DNA from: DASQHW01 sp963837155
GTDB taxonomy: Bacteria; Actinomycetota; Acidimicrobiia; IMCC26256; PALSA-610
Direction: 5' to 3'
NCBI GenBank assembly: GCA_963837155.1
Contig: CAWIMB010000002.1
Location: 3,410,001 to 3,474,000, forward strand
DNA length: 64,000 nucleotides
Both the position numbers and the translations under genes were made by a program. The notes under the pieces are model-generated. The model did no database searches, was not told where the DNA came from, and worked only from the letters and a program-made list of their open reading frames with translations. Positions within the stretch are counted from its first letter, which is position 1; each line of letters begins with the position of its first letter. Shown piece after piece: positions 1-10,011 of this stretch.

Positions 1-1240
1 CGCCAACGGCAGCGGGGCGCCCGAGTCGCGAACCGCCCGCGCGACGCGCGACGGACGCGCGACCTGGTCGCGCTCACCCCGCCGTACGTCCCAGAGAGCG
101 CTCAGAAGCACACCGACGACGATCAGCACGAGGACAACGACGAAACCCGTACCAAGAATCGCCCAGTTGACGTTCAATCCCGGTGACGGCTCGCTCCGGC
201 GAGCGGTCGCGATCGGGAAGAGGCCCGACGCCGCGGCTGCAAGCGCGACGCCGTTGATCGCGCCGAGTCCTCCCGCGAGCATGGGCGCAATCGCAAGGGC
301 AATGGATCGCTGACGTCTCGTGAGCCCCATGGCGCCGAGAACGGGGCCGTCCGCAGCGGCGGATGCAACCAGCCGGACCACTGCCTGGCCCACAAGGACA
401 AGCGCCGCCACGCCTGCCGCGAACGCGAACGCGAACAACGCGTTGCGCTCGAGGTTCGTCGCCTTCTTTGCGACCCCGCGCTCGTCCTTGGCGCGAACGA
501 CCTCGGCCGGTCGCCCCGCGATTCGGTCGATGTCGCGGGTCAGCCGGGCGAAGTCCGCGTCGCCCGCGTGCAGTCGGACTACCGCGTTGATCGAGTTGGT
601 GAACGACGGGAGGTTCGCCTTGTAGGTCTGGTAGAAGCGCCAGGAAGGCACGATCGTGGGCTCACCGTCACCACTGAAGAAGGGCGACTTGAGAATGCCG
701 ACGACCGTCGCTTCGACGTGCGGTCCGTCGGCCGGCGGCGTCCGCGCCTCCCGCATGTACTGCGCGAGCTTGTCGGCGCGCCATCCGCCGATCGAGAGAT
801 GCGTCCCGACGTGGATGCCGATCTTCTTCGCGCCGGGCGACGCCATCAGCTCGTCCATCCGGTCTGGGTCCGCGCGCCGGCCCTCGACGATCACGCCCCG
901 TTCTACGGTCGTCGGGAGCTCGCGACTCGCCGGCGGGAGGAACCCCAGGCCCGGATACCCCGCGACGTCGTACTGCGCGACCCGCGAACTCGCCGACGGC
1001 CTCGACGTACGGCAACTGCCGCACCTTGTTCCAGTCCATGCCGGCCACGTTGGGAAGCGCCCACGCGTCGGCGGTGAGACTGCGCTGTGCGAGGCGATCG
1101 ACGGCCGTGCCGTTGCGTTGCGCGCCCGCGATCGCGGCGAGCACGACGCCCGAAGACAGCGCGACGAGCAGTGCAAGGACTGCAAGCGCGCGGGCCCGGC
1201 GGCGGACGTCGATCCGCACCCACATCCACACCGCCGCCAT
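1..1240 (-). CDS. FtsX/MacB-family ABC transporter permease, frameshifted, truncated by window edge
   Basis: Only about 410 N-terminal codons are present; the reading frame is still open at base 1. A first membrane helix (residues ~15-37) is followed by a long extracytoplasmic region, then helices encoded near 370-430, 220-350 and 90-170. The stretch GAMGLTRRQ between helices is typical of FtsX-type permeases, which work with a cytoplasmic ATPase on lipoproteins, lipids or peptides. The frame changes at about base 976: upstream the protein reads ...VEAVGEFAGRA, downstream it continues coherently as YDVAGYPGLGFLPP. One extra base or two missing bases repair it. The ATPase partner is not in the window and would lie to the left. 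The divergent sulfatase starts 91 bases away. The family is clear; substrate unknown. An in-frame GTG or second ATG just downstream could also be the start. Confidence 0.8.
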
Positions 1241-1331
1241 CCCCTCGACAATGGCAACTCACAGCCGACGCGGCAAGGGCGGCCGCCTCCGAGCAGTGCC
1301 GGGTGCAGGCACCCCTGCCAGACTCACGCTC

Positions 1332-3623
1332 ATGACGCAGCCCTTCGAAGGAGTCATCGGCGACGACTGGCGGACATCGACACCGTGGTGGCCGCCCGAA
1401 CCCGAACCGCCCACGGGCGCGCCCAACGTGCTGGTGCTCGTGCTCGATGACGTCGGCTTCGCGCAGCTCGGCTGCTACGGCTCGGACATCGCGACGCCGG
1501 CACTCGACGGACTTGCAGGAGCAGGGCTCCGGCTCACGAACTTCCACACCACCGCACTGTGCTCACCCACGCGAGCGTGCTTGTTCACGGGGCGCAACCA
1601 CCACCGCAACGGCATGGCGCGCGTCGCCGACCTCGCGATCGGCTACCCCGGATACTGCGGACGCATCCCGCGCGAGAACGGCTTCCTGCCGGAGATCCTG
1701 CGCGCGCACGGATACGCGACCTATGCCGTCGGCAAGTGGCATCTCACCCCCGAGGACGAAACGCACATGGCGTCCTCGCGCGCGAGCTGGCCGCTCGGGC
1801 GCGGGTTCGATCGTTGGTACGGGTTCCATGGCGGGGAGACGCACCAGTTCGTGCCCACGCTGTACCACGACAATCACTCCGTCTCGCCACCCCGCGCCGT
1901 CGAAGACGGCTACCACTTGAGCGCGGATCTCGCCGACCGCACGATCGAGTACCTCGGCGACCTGCGCGCGGTCGATGCCGACCGGCCGTTCTTCTGTTAC
2001 CTCGCGACCGGCGCGTGCCACTCGCCGCACCACGCACCCGCCGAGTGGATCGAGCGCTATCGCGGGCAGTTCGACGCCGGTTGGGACGCGTGGCGTGATG
2101 CGACGTTCGCGCGACAACTCGAAACGGGAGTGCTGCCCGCGGGGACGCGACTGTCGCCGCGTCCGCACTGGGTGCCGGCGTGGGACGAGTTGGCGGCGGA
2201 GGATCGGGCGGTGGCAGCCCGCTTCATGGAGTGCTTCGCGGGGTTCCTGTCGTATACCGACGCGCAGATCGCCCGAGTCTTCGACTTCCTCGCGCGCACG
2301 GGCGACCTCGATCGCACATTGGTGATCGCGGTCTCGGACAACGGAGCGAGCGCGGAAGGCGGCGCGCGCGGCTCGATCAACGATGCGCGCCTGTGGAACG
2401 GCGCGCCGGCCGGCCGCCGCGAGTTGCGAGCCCGCATCGACGAGCTCGGCACCCCGAGCGCCCACAACAACTATCCGTGGGGCTGGACGATGGCCGGCAA
2501 CACGCCGTTCAAGCGTTGGAAGCGCGAGGTGCACGAAGGCGGCGTCGCTGACCCCTGCATCGTGTGGTGGCCGGGCCGCGTGCGCGACGGGGGCGGCGTC
2601 CGACGGCAGTTCGCGCACGCGATCGACGTGCTGCCGACCGTGCTGGACCTTGTCGGCATCGAGGCGCCCGACACGATCGATGGCGTCGCCCAGTCCCCGA
2701 TCGATGGCACGAGCTTCGCGTACCTTCTCGACGACGCGGCCGCGCCCGAGCACCACGAGCGGCAGTACTTCGAGATGCTCGGCTCGCGCGGCATCTATGA
2801 CCGCGGATGGAAAGCGGTCGCCTTCCATCCGCTCGGCGCGATGTACGACGACGGGCTCGATCCCGACGCGCCGTTCTCCGACGACGTGTGGGAGCTGTAT
2901 CACGTCGCCGAGGACCTCTCCGAGACCAACGATCTCGCCGGCGACGAACCAGCCCGTCTGCAACAGATGATCGACCTGTGGTGGGAGGAAGCCCGGCGCA
3001 ACGACGTCCTGCCGCTCGACAACCGGCCGCTCGCCGCGATCATGAACCCGCGTCCGACCGCGCGCGCATCACGCGACTCATACACGTACTACCCGCACTG
3101 CGCGCCCGTGCCGGAGGCCGTGGCCGTCAACGTCCGCAACCGGTCGCACACGATCACCGCGGAGATCACGGTGCCCGAGAACGTCACGCCGAACGGGGTC
3201 CTCCTCGCGTTCGGTACCGTGCTCGGTGGCTTCTCGTTCTACCTGCGCGACGGTCGTCTGCGGTACGTGCACAACCTCTACGGCAAGCAACGCACAGTTG
3301 TCAGCTCGGACGTCGACATTCCCGCCGGCCCGCACCGATGCGCGCTCGCGTTCACGAAGACTGGCAACTTCGCCGGGAACTTCGAGCTGTTGCTCGACGG
3401 ACGGGTCGTCGGAGTTGGAGAGATCGAGCACTTCACACCCGTGCGCTTCTCGAACACCGGCGGAGGCCTCACCTGCGGCTACGAACAGGGGCCAGCGGTC
3501 GGCGACGACTACACGGCGCCGTTCCCGGCCAATGTCGAGATCGCACGCGTCGTGGTCGACGTGTCCGGCTCGCCGTATCGCGATCCGGAGGGTGAACTCG
3601 AGGCCATCATGTCCGAACAATGA
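1332..3623 (+). CDS. Arylsulfatase (formylglycine-dependent sulfatase)
   Basis: 763 residues from the ATG at 1332, which places the usual PNVLVLVLDDVG metal-binding start about 30 residues in. The sulfatase signature CSPTRACLFTG begins at residue 77. Cys77 would be oxidised to formylglycine by a formylglycine-generating enzyme, which is not in the window. Further family motifs are GKWHL, the HHAPAEW region and SDNGAS. The last ~170 residues (after about 600) form a beta-rich domain with FSFYLRDGRLRYVHN, common at the C-terminus of this arylsulfatase subfamily. No signal peptide is evident. The stop overlaps the next gene as ATGA, so the two are probably co-translated. A 14-base palindrome (GGGTGC AG GCACCC) at 1301-1314 lies just upstream and could be an operator. 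It hydrolyses a sulfate ester; the substrate cannot be told. Confidence 0.93.
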   Translation: MTQPFEGVIGDDWRTSTPWWPPEPEPPTGAPNVLVLVLDDVGFAQLGCYGSDIATPALDGLAGAGLRLTNFHTTALCSPTRACLFTGRNHHRNGMARVADLAIGYPGYCGRIPRENGFLPEILRAHGYATYAVGKWHLTPEDETHMASSRASWPLGRGFDRWYGFHGGETHQFVPTLYHDNHSVSPPRAVEDGYHLSADLADRTIEYLGDLRAVDADRPFFCYLATGACHSPHHAPAEWIERYRGQFDAGWDAWRDATFARQLETGVLPAGTRLSPRPHWVPAWDELAAEDRAVAARFMECFAGFLSYTDAQIARVFDFLARTGDLDRTLVIAVSDNGASAEGGARGSINDARLWNGAPAGRRELRARIDELGTPSAHNNYPWGWTMAGNTPFKRWKREVHEGGVADPCIVWWPGRVRDGGGVRRQFAHAIDVLPTVLDLVGIEAPDTIDGVAQSPIDGTSFAYLLDDAAAPEHHERQYFEMLGSRGIYDRGWKAVAFHPLGAMYDDGLDPDAPFSDDVWELYHVAEDLSETNDLAGDEPARLQQMIDLWWEEARRNDVLPLDNRPLAAIMNPRPTARASRDSYTYYPHCAPVPEAVAVNVRNRSHTITAEITVPENVTPNGVLLAFGTVLGGFSFYLRDGRLRYVHNLYGKQRTVVSSDVDIPAGPHRCALAFTKTGNFAGNFELLLDGRVVGVGEIEHFTPVRFSNTGGGLTCGYEQGPAVGDDYTAPFPANVEIARVVVDVSGSPYRDPEGELEAIMSEQ

Positions 3624-5524
3624 GTATGAAATTCTGGCGCCTGCTCGGGGCAGCTGCGATCGTGATCCTGCCACTGCTGCCGGCGTCGGCCGCGCTCCGT
3701 GCGGACGCAGCGGAGCCAGGGATGGTGGAGCGAGGGAGCCATGTAGCTGCAGCGACCCCGTCGTACATCGAGCACATCGACAACTACGACGTCACGATGA
3801 CGTTGCAGCCGAACGGTGCCCTCGTCGTGCACGAGACGATCGACTACAACTTCGGCTCGGTCTCGCGACACGGCATCATCCGCAAGATCCCGGTCCGCGA
3901 GGTGTACGGCACCGACGGGAAGTACGACCGCCTCTACCGCGTCGCGGTCAACCAGGTCGAGGTCGACGGCACCCCCGCGACAACGAAGACCTCGACCGAG
4001 GGTTCGTACAAGCAGGTCCGCATCGGCGACGCCGACCAGACGATCACCGGAGCGCACACGTACGACATCGACTACACGGTCCGCGGCGCACCCACGACGT
4101 TCCCCGATCACGACGAGCTGTACTGGGACGCGATCGGCAACGAGTGGCCCGTGCCGATCGACGAGGCCGCGGTCACCGTGGAGGCGCCAGCCACGATCAC
4201 GCGCATCGTGTGCGCGTCCGGTGTACAGGGCTCGCAGCTCGGCTGCGATGAGGCGTCCAAGCGAGGGAACCGCGCGACGTTCGCACAAGCCGATCTCTCG
4301 GGCCGCGAGGGCGTGACCGTGGTGATCGGGATGCCGAAGGGCACGATCCAGCCCCCGCCCGCGCCGATCCTCGACAAGCACTGGAACATCGACGACGCCT
4401 TCTCCCGACGGGGTGACACGGTTGCACCTGCCGCCGGGCTCGCGCTGATCGGCGTCGGTGGAGTCGGTTTGCTCGCGTGGCGCAGGGGACGCGATCGCCG
4501 GTACCGGGGATCCGCGGTGGACCAAGCGATGGGCAACGTGACCGGCGAGGAAGACGTCGTGCCGCCGTTCGCCAAGGACGCGGGCCCGGTCGAGTTCGTG
4601 CCTCCCGACGGCATTCGCCCGGGCCAGGTCGGCGTGCTGATCGACGAGAACGCGAACGTGCTCGACGTCACCGCAACCATCGTCGACCTCGCGGTCCGCG
4701 GCTACCTCCGTATCACCGAGTTGCCACCTGAGGGGCTCTTGCGGCGCCGCCACGACTACGAGCTCGAACGGATCGACGGGCCACCGCCCGAGCGCCGGGA
4801 GCTCTTGCCGTACGAGCGCAAGCTGCTTGTCGCGATCTTCAAGACCGGCGCGACCGTGAAGCTCTCCGATCTCAAGTACAAGTTCCGCGCCGACCTCGGA
4901 AGCATTCGAGACGCGATGTACAAGGACGCGGTGACACAGAAGTGGTACCGGGCGCGTCCCGACCAGACGCGCGCGATCTGGCACGGGATCGGCATCGCGG
5001 TCGTGATTGTCGGTGCCGGTCTCACGTTCCTGGTGGCGCGCACGACGAGCTACGGCTTGGTGCCGCTCGCAGTTGTAGTGACCGGTCTCGTCCTCCTGGT
5101 GGTTGCCAATCGGATGCCAGCCCGCACCGGCAAGGGAAGCGCCGCGCTGTCGCGTGTGCGCGGCTTCCGCCGGCTGTTCGACGAAGGTGACGAAGACCTG
5201 CGCTCGCGGTTCGCGGAGCAGCACAACATCTTCTCCGAGTACCTGCCGTACGCGATCGTGTTCGGCTGCACGGATAAGTGGGCGCGTGCGTTCGAGGGGC
5301 TCGACGCCGAGGCGCTGGGCACCGGCGGCTGGTACACCGGCAGCGACGGCTTGTTCAGCGCGTTGGTACTCGCGTCGGCGATGGACGACTTCGGCACGGT
5401 TGCCACCGGCACCCTGTACGCGAGTCAGCCGTCGTCATCGAGCAGCAGCGGATTCGGCGGCTTCTCGGGCGGCGGCGGCTTCTCCGGCGGTGGCGGCGGC
5501 GGAGGCGGCGGCAGCAGCTGGTAA
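3620..5524 (+). CDS. DUF2207 membrane protein with glycine-rich tail
   Basis: 634 residues. It has an N-terminal signal peptide or anchor (residues 5-30), an extracytoplasmic beta-rich DUF2207 domain (~48-245) with the family-like HETIDYNFGS and RHGIIRKIPV stretches, a membrane helix at ~268-287, a cytoplasmic region, and two close helices near 453-497. It ends in a Ser/Gly-rich tail (about 608-634) of the form GGFSGGGGFSGGGG...SSW, which is usual for this family. Function is unknown in general. The ATG overlaps the sulfatase stop by four bases; a second ATG six bases later is an alternative start. A strong hairpin follows the stop. Confidence 0.9.
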   Translation: MSMKFWRLLGAAAIVILPLLPASAALRADAAEPGMVERGSHVAAATPSYIEHIDNYDVTMTLQPNGALVVHETIDYNFGSVSRHGIIRKIPVREVYGTDGKYDRLYRVAVNQVEVDGTPATTKTSTEGSYKQVRIGDADQTITGAHTYDIDYTVRGAPTTFPDHDELYWDAIGNEWPVPIDEAAVTVEAPATITRIVCASGVQGSQLGCDEASKRGNRATFAQADLSGREGVTVVIGMPKGTIQPPPAPILDKHWNIDDAFSRRGDTVAPAAGLALIGVGGVGLLAWRRGRDRRYRGSAVDQAMGNVTGEEDVVPPFAKDAGPVEFVPPDGIRPGQVGVLIDENANVLDVTATIVDLAVRGYLRITELPPEGLLRRRHDYELERIDGPPPERRELLPYERKLLVAIFKTGATVKLSDLKYKFRADLGSIRDAMYKDAVTQKWYRARPDQTRAIWHGIGIAVVIVGAGLTFLVARTTSYGLVPLAVVVTGLVLLVVANRMPARTGKGSAALSRVRGFRRLFDEGDEDLRSRFAEQHNIFSEYLPYAIVFGCTDKWARAFEGLDAEALGTGGWYTGSDGLFSALVLASAMDDFGTVATGTLYASQPSSSSSSGFGGFSGGGGFSGGGGGGGGGSSW

Positions 5525-5534
5525 CGAACGAGGC

Positions 5535-5567
5535 GTCTGTGAGACTCGCTCAGCGAGTCTCATAGAC
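5535..5567. terminator. Bidirectional hairpin between convergent genes
   Basis: A 14-bp stem with one G-T pair closes a CTCAG loop. The arms are 5535-5548 (GTCTG TGAGACTCG) and 5554-5567. It lies between the ends of two convergent genes and lacks a long T run, so it could stop transcription both ways only as a GC-rich actinobacterial-type terminator. Its left flank GAGGCGTCTGTGAG is shared with the repeat at 21444. Confidence 0.65.
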
Positions 5568-5582
5568 GCATAGACAAACTGG

Positions 5583-5813
5583 TCAGTGGCGGCGGCGGCC
5601 GGCGTATTGCACGAGGCGGTCGAGCAGGGCGCCGATGAGCAGCGTGGCGAGCAGTACGAAGATCAGCGGGATCTTCTTCTCGGTGAAGACGAAGCCGACT
5701 TTCACCGAACTGATGTTGTCCACGACGAAGGCCACGAGAGCCGCAACGATCACGATCGCGGCGACGAGACGCACGGTGTCGCCGCTGTCGCGGCCTCGTG
5801 TCTCGTCAGCCAT
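5583..5813 (-). CDS. LapA/DUF1049-like small membrane protein
   Basis: 76 residues with two hydrophobic helices (about 15-35 and 47-67) separated by a short loop, VDNISSVKVGFVFTEKKIPL. This matches the LapA (DUF1049) fold: N-terminal helix, short segment ending in the motif region, second helix, basic tail. The family is associated with envelope assembly in proteobacteria; its role in actinobacteria is not known. The ATG overlaps the end of the upstream oxygenase gene by eight bases, so the two are probably translated together. Confidence 0.75.
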   Translation of the reverse strand: MADETRGRDSGDTVRLVAAIVIVAALVAFVVDNISSVKVGFVFTEKKIPLIFVLLATLLIGALLDRLVQYAGRRRH

Positions 5814-7128
5814 GACGACGGTCCGACGCAGTGAGGTAGCGGTCGATCACACGGTGCATGTGCAGCACATTCCCTTCCTGTCGCGGGTTCAGGCGGGCCC
5901 CGTCCCAAGCCGAGGAGCGCATCCCCCGTTGCACGTTCGCGAGGTTCGAATAGTCCTGCTCGGTGATCTCGCCCCAGTCTCGTTCCCGCCAGTCGGCGAA
6001 GAACTGCTTCTTCGCCGGCCGTGATTCAGTGCCTGGTTCTCGCCACTCGAGCACCCACGTGTCTTTCATCGACCGATTGGGATCGCGACCGTAGGGTCGC
6101 ACGCGGAAGAGGATCGCGCTGCCCGGATAGATCGGCCCGACGACGTTGGGGAAGCAGAACACGTCGTCGGCGCTGGTCATGAGCTCGGGGCTGAAGCCCG
6201 ACACGTCGAAACCGCGCGTGGCGAGCACGTCCATGCGCCGGCGCTGGTACGCCTCGAGCAGGGTGCTCCCGGGCGGGGGTCCCGCCGCCCGCAACTGCTC
6301 GACGGCCGCTCGCTCCTCCGCGAGGAACGCGCCACCTAAGCCGGCGACGAGCCCGGCGAGGATCTCGCCCTCGTCGTAGTCATCAGGTGTCAGCCCGAGG
6401 CGCGGACTCGGGCGGAGCTCGCGCCGAGCGCCGGGAAGACGTCCGTAGTGCGCGTGCCGCTCGAACTGTTCGTACGCGATACCGACGTCGTCGGTCCACG
6501 GGAGGATCTGCCGGTGGAGACCCTGCACGTGGTAACCCTCGTTGAACGCATCGACGACCGCCTTCCAGTTCGCGTCGATGATCGTCGTCAGCGCCGCGCG
6601 CAACCGCATCTCGTGCATGCGGTACGGCGCGAGCAGCGCGGGCAACGGATCGAGGAACTCGGTCAACGGCTCGGCACCCGCATCGAGGTTCACGAACACG
6701 AACCCGCCCCACGTGTCGACGCGTACCGGACGCAGCGCGAGATCTTCCGGGAGGTCCGGGAACTCCTCTCGATCCGGGACATCGATCAGGGATCCATCGA
6801 GTGCGTAACACCACCCGTGGTACGGGCAGCGGATCGCGCCGCCGACGAACGAGCCGCTCCCTTCTGCTAGCCGCCGGCCCCGATGCAGGCACGCATTGTG
6901 AAAGGCGTGCACCTCGCCGCTTGCGGTCCGCACGACCGCGATCGTCTCGTCGCCGATCTCGTACTCCACGAAGTCGCCGGCCGCGGTGAGCTCGTCCTCG
7001 CGGCACGCGATCTGCCACACCCGGGACCACAGCCGTTCGAGCTCGAGCTCGGCGAACGCGTCGGTGGTGTAACGGCCCTTGGGCAGGAAGCCGTCGGGGC
7101 GCACGAGCATGCCTGCGAGATCGGCCAT
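5806..7128 (-). CDS. Rieske non-haem iron aromatic-ring-hydroxylating oxygenase, alpha subunit
   Basis: 440 residues from the ATG at 7128. The N-terminal Rieske [2Fe-2S] domain shows CLHRG then CPYHGW, giving the C-x-H...C-x2-H ligand set at about residues 83-105. The catalytic domain has NWKAVVDAFNEGYHVQGLH with the Glu/His pair spaced H-x4-H for mononuclear Fe(II). Such enzymes add O2 to aromatic, terpenoid or steroid substrates using an external reductase, which is not in the window. It overlaps the LapA-like gene downstream and is divergent from an acyl-CoA ligase only 18 bases away. A TATTGT box ten bases before the ATG is a possible -10 element. The substrate is unknown. Confidence 0.92.
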   Translation of the reverse strand: MADLAGMLVRPDGFLPKGRYTTDAFAELELERLWSRVWQIACREDELTAAGDFVEYEIGDETIAVVRTASGEVHAFHNACLHRGRRLAEGSGSFVGGAIRCPYHGWCYALDGSLIDVPDREEFPDLPEDLALRPVRVDTWGGFVFVNLDAGAEPLTEFLDPLPALLAPYRMHEMRLRAALTTIIDANWKAVVDAFNEGYHVQGLHRQILPWTDDVGIAYEQFERHAHYGRLPGARRELRPSPRLGLTPDDYDEGEILAGLVAGLGGAFLAEERAAVEQLRAAGPPPGSTLLEAYQRRRMDVLATRGFDVSGFSPELMTSADDVFCFPNVVGPIYPGSAILFRVRPYGRDPNRSMKDTWVLEWREPGTESRPAKKQFFADWRERDWGEITEQDYSNLANVQRGMRSSAWDGARLNPRQEGNVLHMHRVIDRYLTASDRRHG

Positions 7129-7146
7129 GACAGAATCGACAATAGC

Positions 7147-8780
7147 GTGAGCTTCAACATTGCCGACCTGTTCGAATGCGTCGCCGACGCCGCGCCGGAG
7201 CGCGTCGCGATCGTCTGCGCAGGGCAGCGCGTGACCTACAACGAGCTCGATGAACGGGCAACCCAGCTCGCGCATGTGCTGCGCGATCTCGGCGCCGCCG
7301 CCGGCACGCCGATCGGTTGCTGCATGCAGAACTCGATCGCGCACGTGGAGACGATGCTGGCGTGCTACAAGCTGCGAGCCGTGCCGATCAACGTCAACAC
7401 GCGCTACGTCGCCGAGGAACATGCGTACCTCTTCGACGACGCCGACCTGATCGCCGTCGTCCACGACGCGTCGGTGCGCGACCAGGTGACCCGCGCGGTT
7501 GACAAGAGTCCGAAGGTGCGCATCGTGCTCGACGTCGACGCGCCGGAATACGAGGAGCGCATCGTGCATGCGCCGACCGTGCGCGACTTCGGCCCACGAA
7601 GCGGGGATGACCACTACGTGCTGTACACCGGTGGCACGACCGGCCGGCCGAAAGGCGTGGTGTGGCGGCAAGAAGACATCTTCTTCGGCGCGCTCGGCGG
7701 CGGGAATCCGGGAGGACCACCGATCAGCGAACCGGGGGCGATCGCGGCATCGGTGATCGACAATCCGGCCCAGCGGCTACGCCCGTTCCTTCCACCCGAC
7801 GACGTCCCGCCGCCGCAGTTCGTCTCGCTCGCGCTCGGACCGCTCGTGCACGCGAGCGGCCAATGGTCCGCGCTCGGCACGTTGATGGGTGGCGGACGGA
7901 TCGTGCTCTACGACCGACCGCACGTCGACATGACCTACGTACTGGATCTCATCGAGCGCGAGCAGGTGAACGCGATGAACATCGTCGGGGACGCGAGCGC
8001 GTGCCCCTGCTCGCCGCCCTCGCAGCCGAACCCAAGCGTTGGGACACGTCCTCCCTGCGGCTGCTCGGTTCGGGCGGCAGCATCTTGTCGGGCGACGCCA
8101 AAGACGCGCTGATGGCGGCATTGCCATCGGTGCTCGCGATCGTCGAAGGCATCGGCTCGTCGGAATCGCCGGCGCAAGCGGTCGCGTTGACGACCCGCGC
8201 CGGCAACGCGTCGGCATCGGCGTCGCTGACGTTCGCAGCCAAAGCCGAGACCATGGTCGTCGACGACGACTTGCGCCCGGTGCCGCCGGGTACCGGCGTC
8301 GTCGGGCGGCTTGCAACGCGCGGCCGCGTGCCGCTCGGCTACTACAAGGACCCCGCGCGCAGTGCACGCACATTCGTCGAGATCGACGGCGCGCGCTGGT
8401 CGTTGCCCGGCGACATGGCAACGATTGACGCCGACGGGACCGTGCACTTGCTGGGTCGGGGCTCGATGTGCATCAACACCGGCGGCGAGAAGGTGTACCC
8501 GGAGGAAGTCGAGGCGGTGCTGAAGGGGCACGACGCGGTCGCGGACGCAGTGGTCATCGGCGTGCCCGACTCGCAGTGGGGTGAGCGCGTGGTCGCGATC
8601 GTCGCCCCGCAGCGGGTCGGTGAACCCCCCGCGCTCGAGCTCGTGCAGCAGCATTGCCGGGCGCATCTCGCCGGCTACAAGTTGCCGCGCGCGTTGCACA
8701 TCGTCGACGAGGTCGTGCGGACGCCCGCCGGGAAGCCCGACTACGCGTGGGCACGCGCGCTCGTGGCACCGACGGCGTGA
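7147..8780 (+). CDS. AMP-forming acyl-CoA synthetase (ANL family), frameshifted
   Basis: About 544 residues if one missing base is restored near 8002. Upstream the frame reads ...AMNIVGDASA, downstream it continues PLLAALAAEPKRWDTSSL. The ATP-binding loop YTGGTTGRPKGVV and the C-terminal domain motifs GDMATIDADG, INTGGEKVYPEEVE and GKPDYAWA (catalytic Lys before PDY) are all present, so the enzyme would be functional if the indel is an artefact. GTG at 7147 is chosen because the protein then starts VSFNIADLFE, matching its paralogue at 16426. It activates a carboxylic acid to its CoA thioester, fitting the neighbouring oxygenase and thioesterase in a degradation route. Confidence 0.88.
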
Positions 8781-8928
8781 GCGCGATCGATCCTCGCACC
8801 GCGCTCACGCGAACGTGGGACGCGCTGGGCGGTCGCCACGAAGAGGGCCGCAGCCACCATGATTGCGCTCCCCCACACCCAGCCGGTCGTCCTCATCGGG
8901 CGGAGTACGGACCGCGCCGCGAGGTGGT

Positions 8929-9578
8929 TCACCTCTCGAACCAATCCCATTGATACGGCGTGATCGTCTCGAGCGGTCCCGCGAACTCGACACCGTCGAC
9001 CGGCGGCCCGAGCGCCGCCGCGACCTGCAGCGGCTCGCCGTCGAGCCACGCCACCGTGATGCGGCGTTCGTCGTCGGCGAAATCCCACACGCCGACCACG
9101 CCGTCCGTCGCGCACACGACGTTGAGATCGAGACCGGCAGCGGTTGCCTCTCGCACGACCACGTACACACCGCGGTGCGGCCGGTAGGGCACCGCCTCGG
9201 CGGAGATCAGCACACGGGGCGCGACCACGGAACTCACGAACGCGAAGGGACCGGCGAGATGCGCGTGCCGGTGCAGGTGGAACCGGCCGGCGTCGTGGAG
9301 CTCCTGGCCGAGCTGGCGGAACTCACGCAGGGTCTCGTCCACGGGCTCGGTCATGAGGTAGAGGGTCATGTAGTGGATCGGGTCGAGGCGCGCGCTCGCG
9401 GCGGCGCGCACCGCCCGGCACGCCGGCGTTGAGACCCAGCGCTGCCCGTACGCGATGCCGCGCAGCGGGAACTGCTCGGGCATGTGGTCGAGCTGATGCC
9501 ACTCGTTGTACCGCGGTGTTCGCCGGGATCGGTGATCTCGGTGAACGAGAAGAAGCCGACCTTGACCTTGTTGTTCAT
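8929..9578 (-). CDS. Hypothetical protein of alpha/beta-barrel-like family, frameshifted
   Basis: About 216 residues once a missing base near 9517 is restored: the start MNNKVKVGFFSFTEITDPGEHR joins RYNEWHQLDHMPEQFPLRG. The phrase YNEWHQLDHMPEQ resembles EthD/dimeric alpha-beta-barrel proteins, which often accompany aromatic or steroid degradation genes. A second ferredoxin-like half seems to begin at about residue 135 (PHRGVYVVVREAT). No catalytic motif is assigned. Its ATG overlaps the stop of the upstream thioesterase gene, so the two form an operon. Family assignment is tentative. Confidence 0.65.
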
Positions 9579-9988
9579 CGGGGATCGCGTATGGCGATCG
9601 TGACGCGTGACGACGCGCACAAGCGGTCCTGGTCGTCGCGCATGTCGATGTCCCACACCCATGTCGTCCGACCGCGGTGGATGGCATGCGCGAACCCGCG
9701 GAGCGTGCCTTCGGTCGCCGGTCGCATGAACGTGGTGTTGTTCGACATGCCCATCACAGCTTTGCCGTCCGCCCGAACGGCCAGGGCCGTCCCCATTGAC
9801 GCCAACGTCTCGGCGATCGCTGCGTAGACGCCGCCGTGCACCAATCCCATCTGCTGGCACACCCGCGGGGTGACCGGGAGATGTCCGGACAACCGGCCGA
9901 TCTCGGATGCGTCGTCGACCACGAAGCCGATGAGCGCGTCGAACGCGTCTTCGGGCGCGACACGCAGCGGGAACGGGGGATCGGTCAT
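9575..9988 (-). CDS. PaaI-type hotdog-fold thioesterase
   Basis: 137 residues, the usual length for a single hotdog domain. The segment QQMGLVHGGVYAAIAETLASMG carries the HGG-x7-E/D pattern around the active site of PaaI-like acyl-CoA thioesterases, and MSNNTTFMRPATEGTLRG is the following conserved strand. It would hydrolyse small aryl- or acyl-CoA thioesters, consistent with the ligase nearby. It overlaps the next gene by four bases and is divergent from a SnoaL-like gene. Confidence 0.85.
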   Translation of the reverse strand: MTDPPFPLRVAPEDAFDALIGFVVDDASEIGRLSGHLPVTPRVCQQMGLVHGGVYAAIAETLASMGTALAVRADGKAVMGMSNNTTFMRPATEGTLRGFAHAIHRGRTTWVWDIDMRDDQDRLCASSRVTIAIRDPR

Positions 9989-9999
9989 CCACCCGAAGC

Positions 10000-10005
10000 T
10001 AGTGT
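10000..10005 (+). promoter_or_regulatory. Leaderless-type -10 box
   Basis: TAGTGT lies six bases before the ATG at 10012, with no Shine-Dalgarno sequence. This spacing suits a transcript that begins at or next to the start codon. Confidence 0.45.
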
Positions 10006-10011
10006 CACGAG

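Noticed and set aside
8741..8896. 51-codon minus-strand frame with one hydrophobic segment (SAIMVAAALFVATA)
   Set aside because: It could be a tiny membrane protein but has no ribosome site or -10 box and overlaps the ligase end. Not enough support.
9366..9992. 208-codon Arg-rich frame covering the thioesterase and the next gene
   Set aside because: Only its last part (MNNKVKVGFFSF...) is coding; the rest is a shadow of the thioesterase frame.
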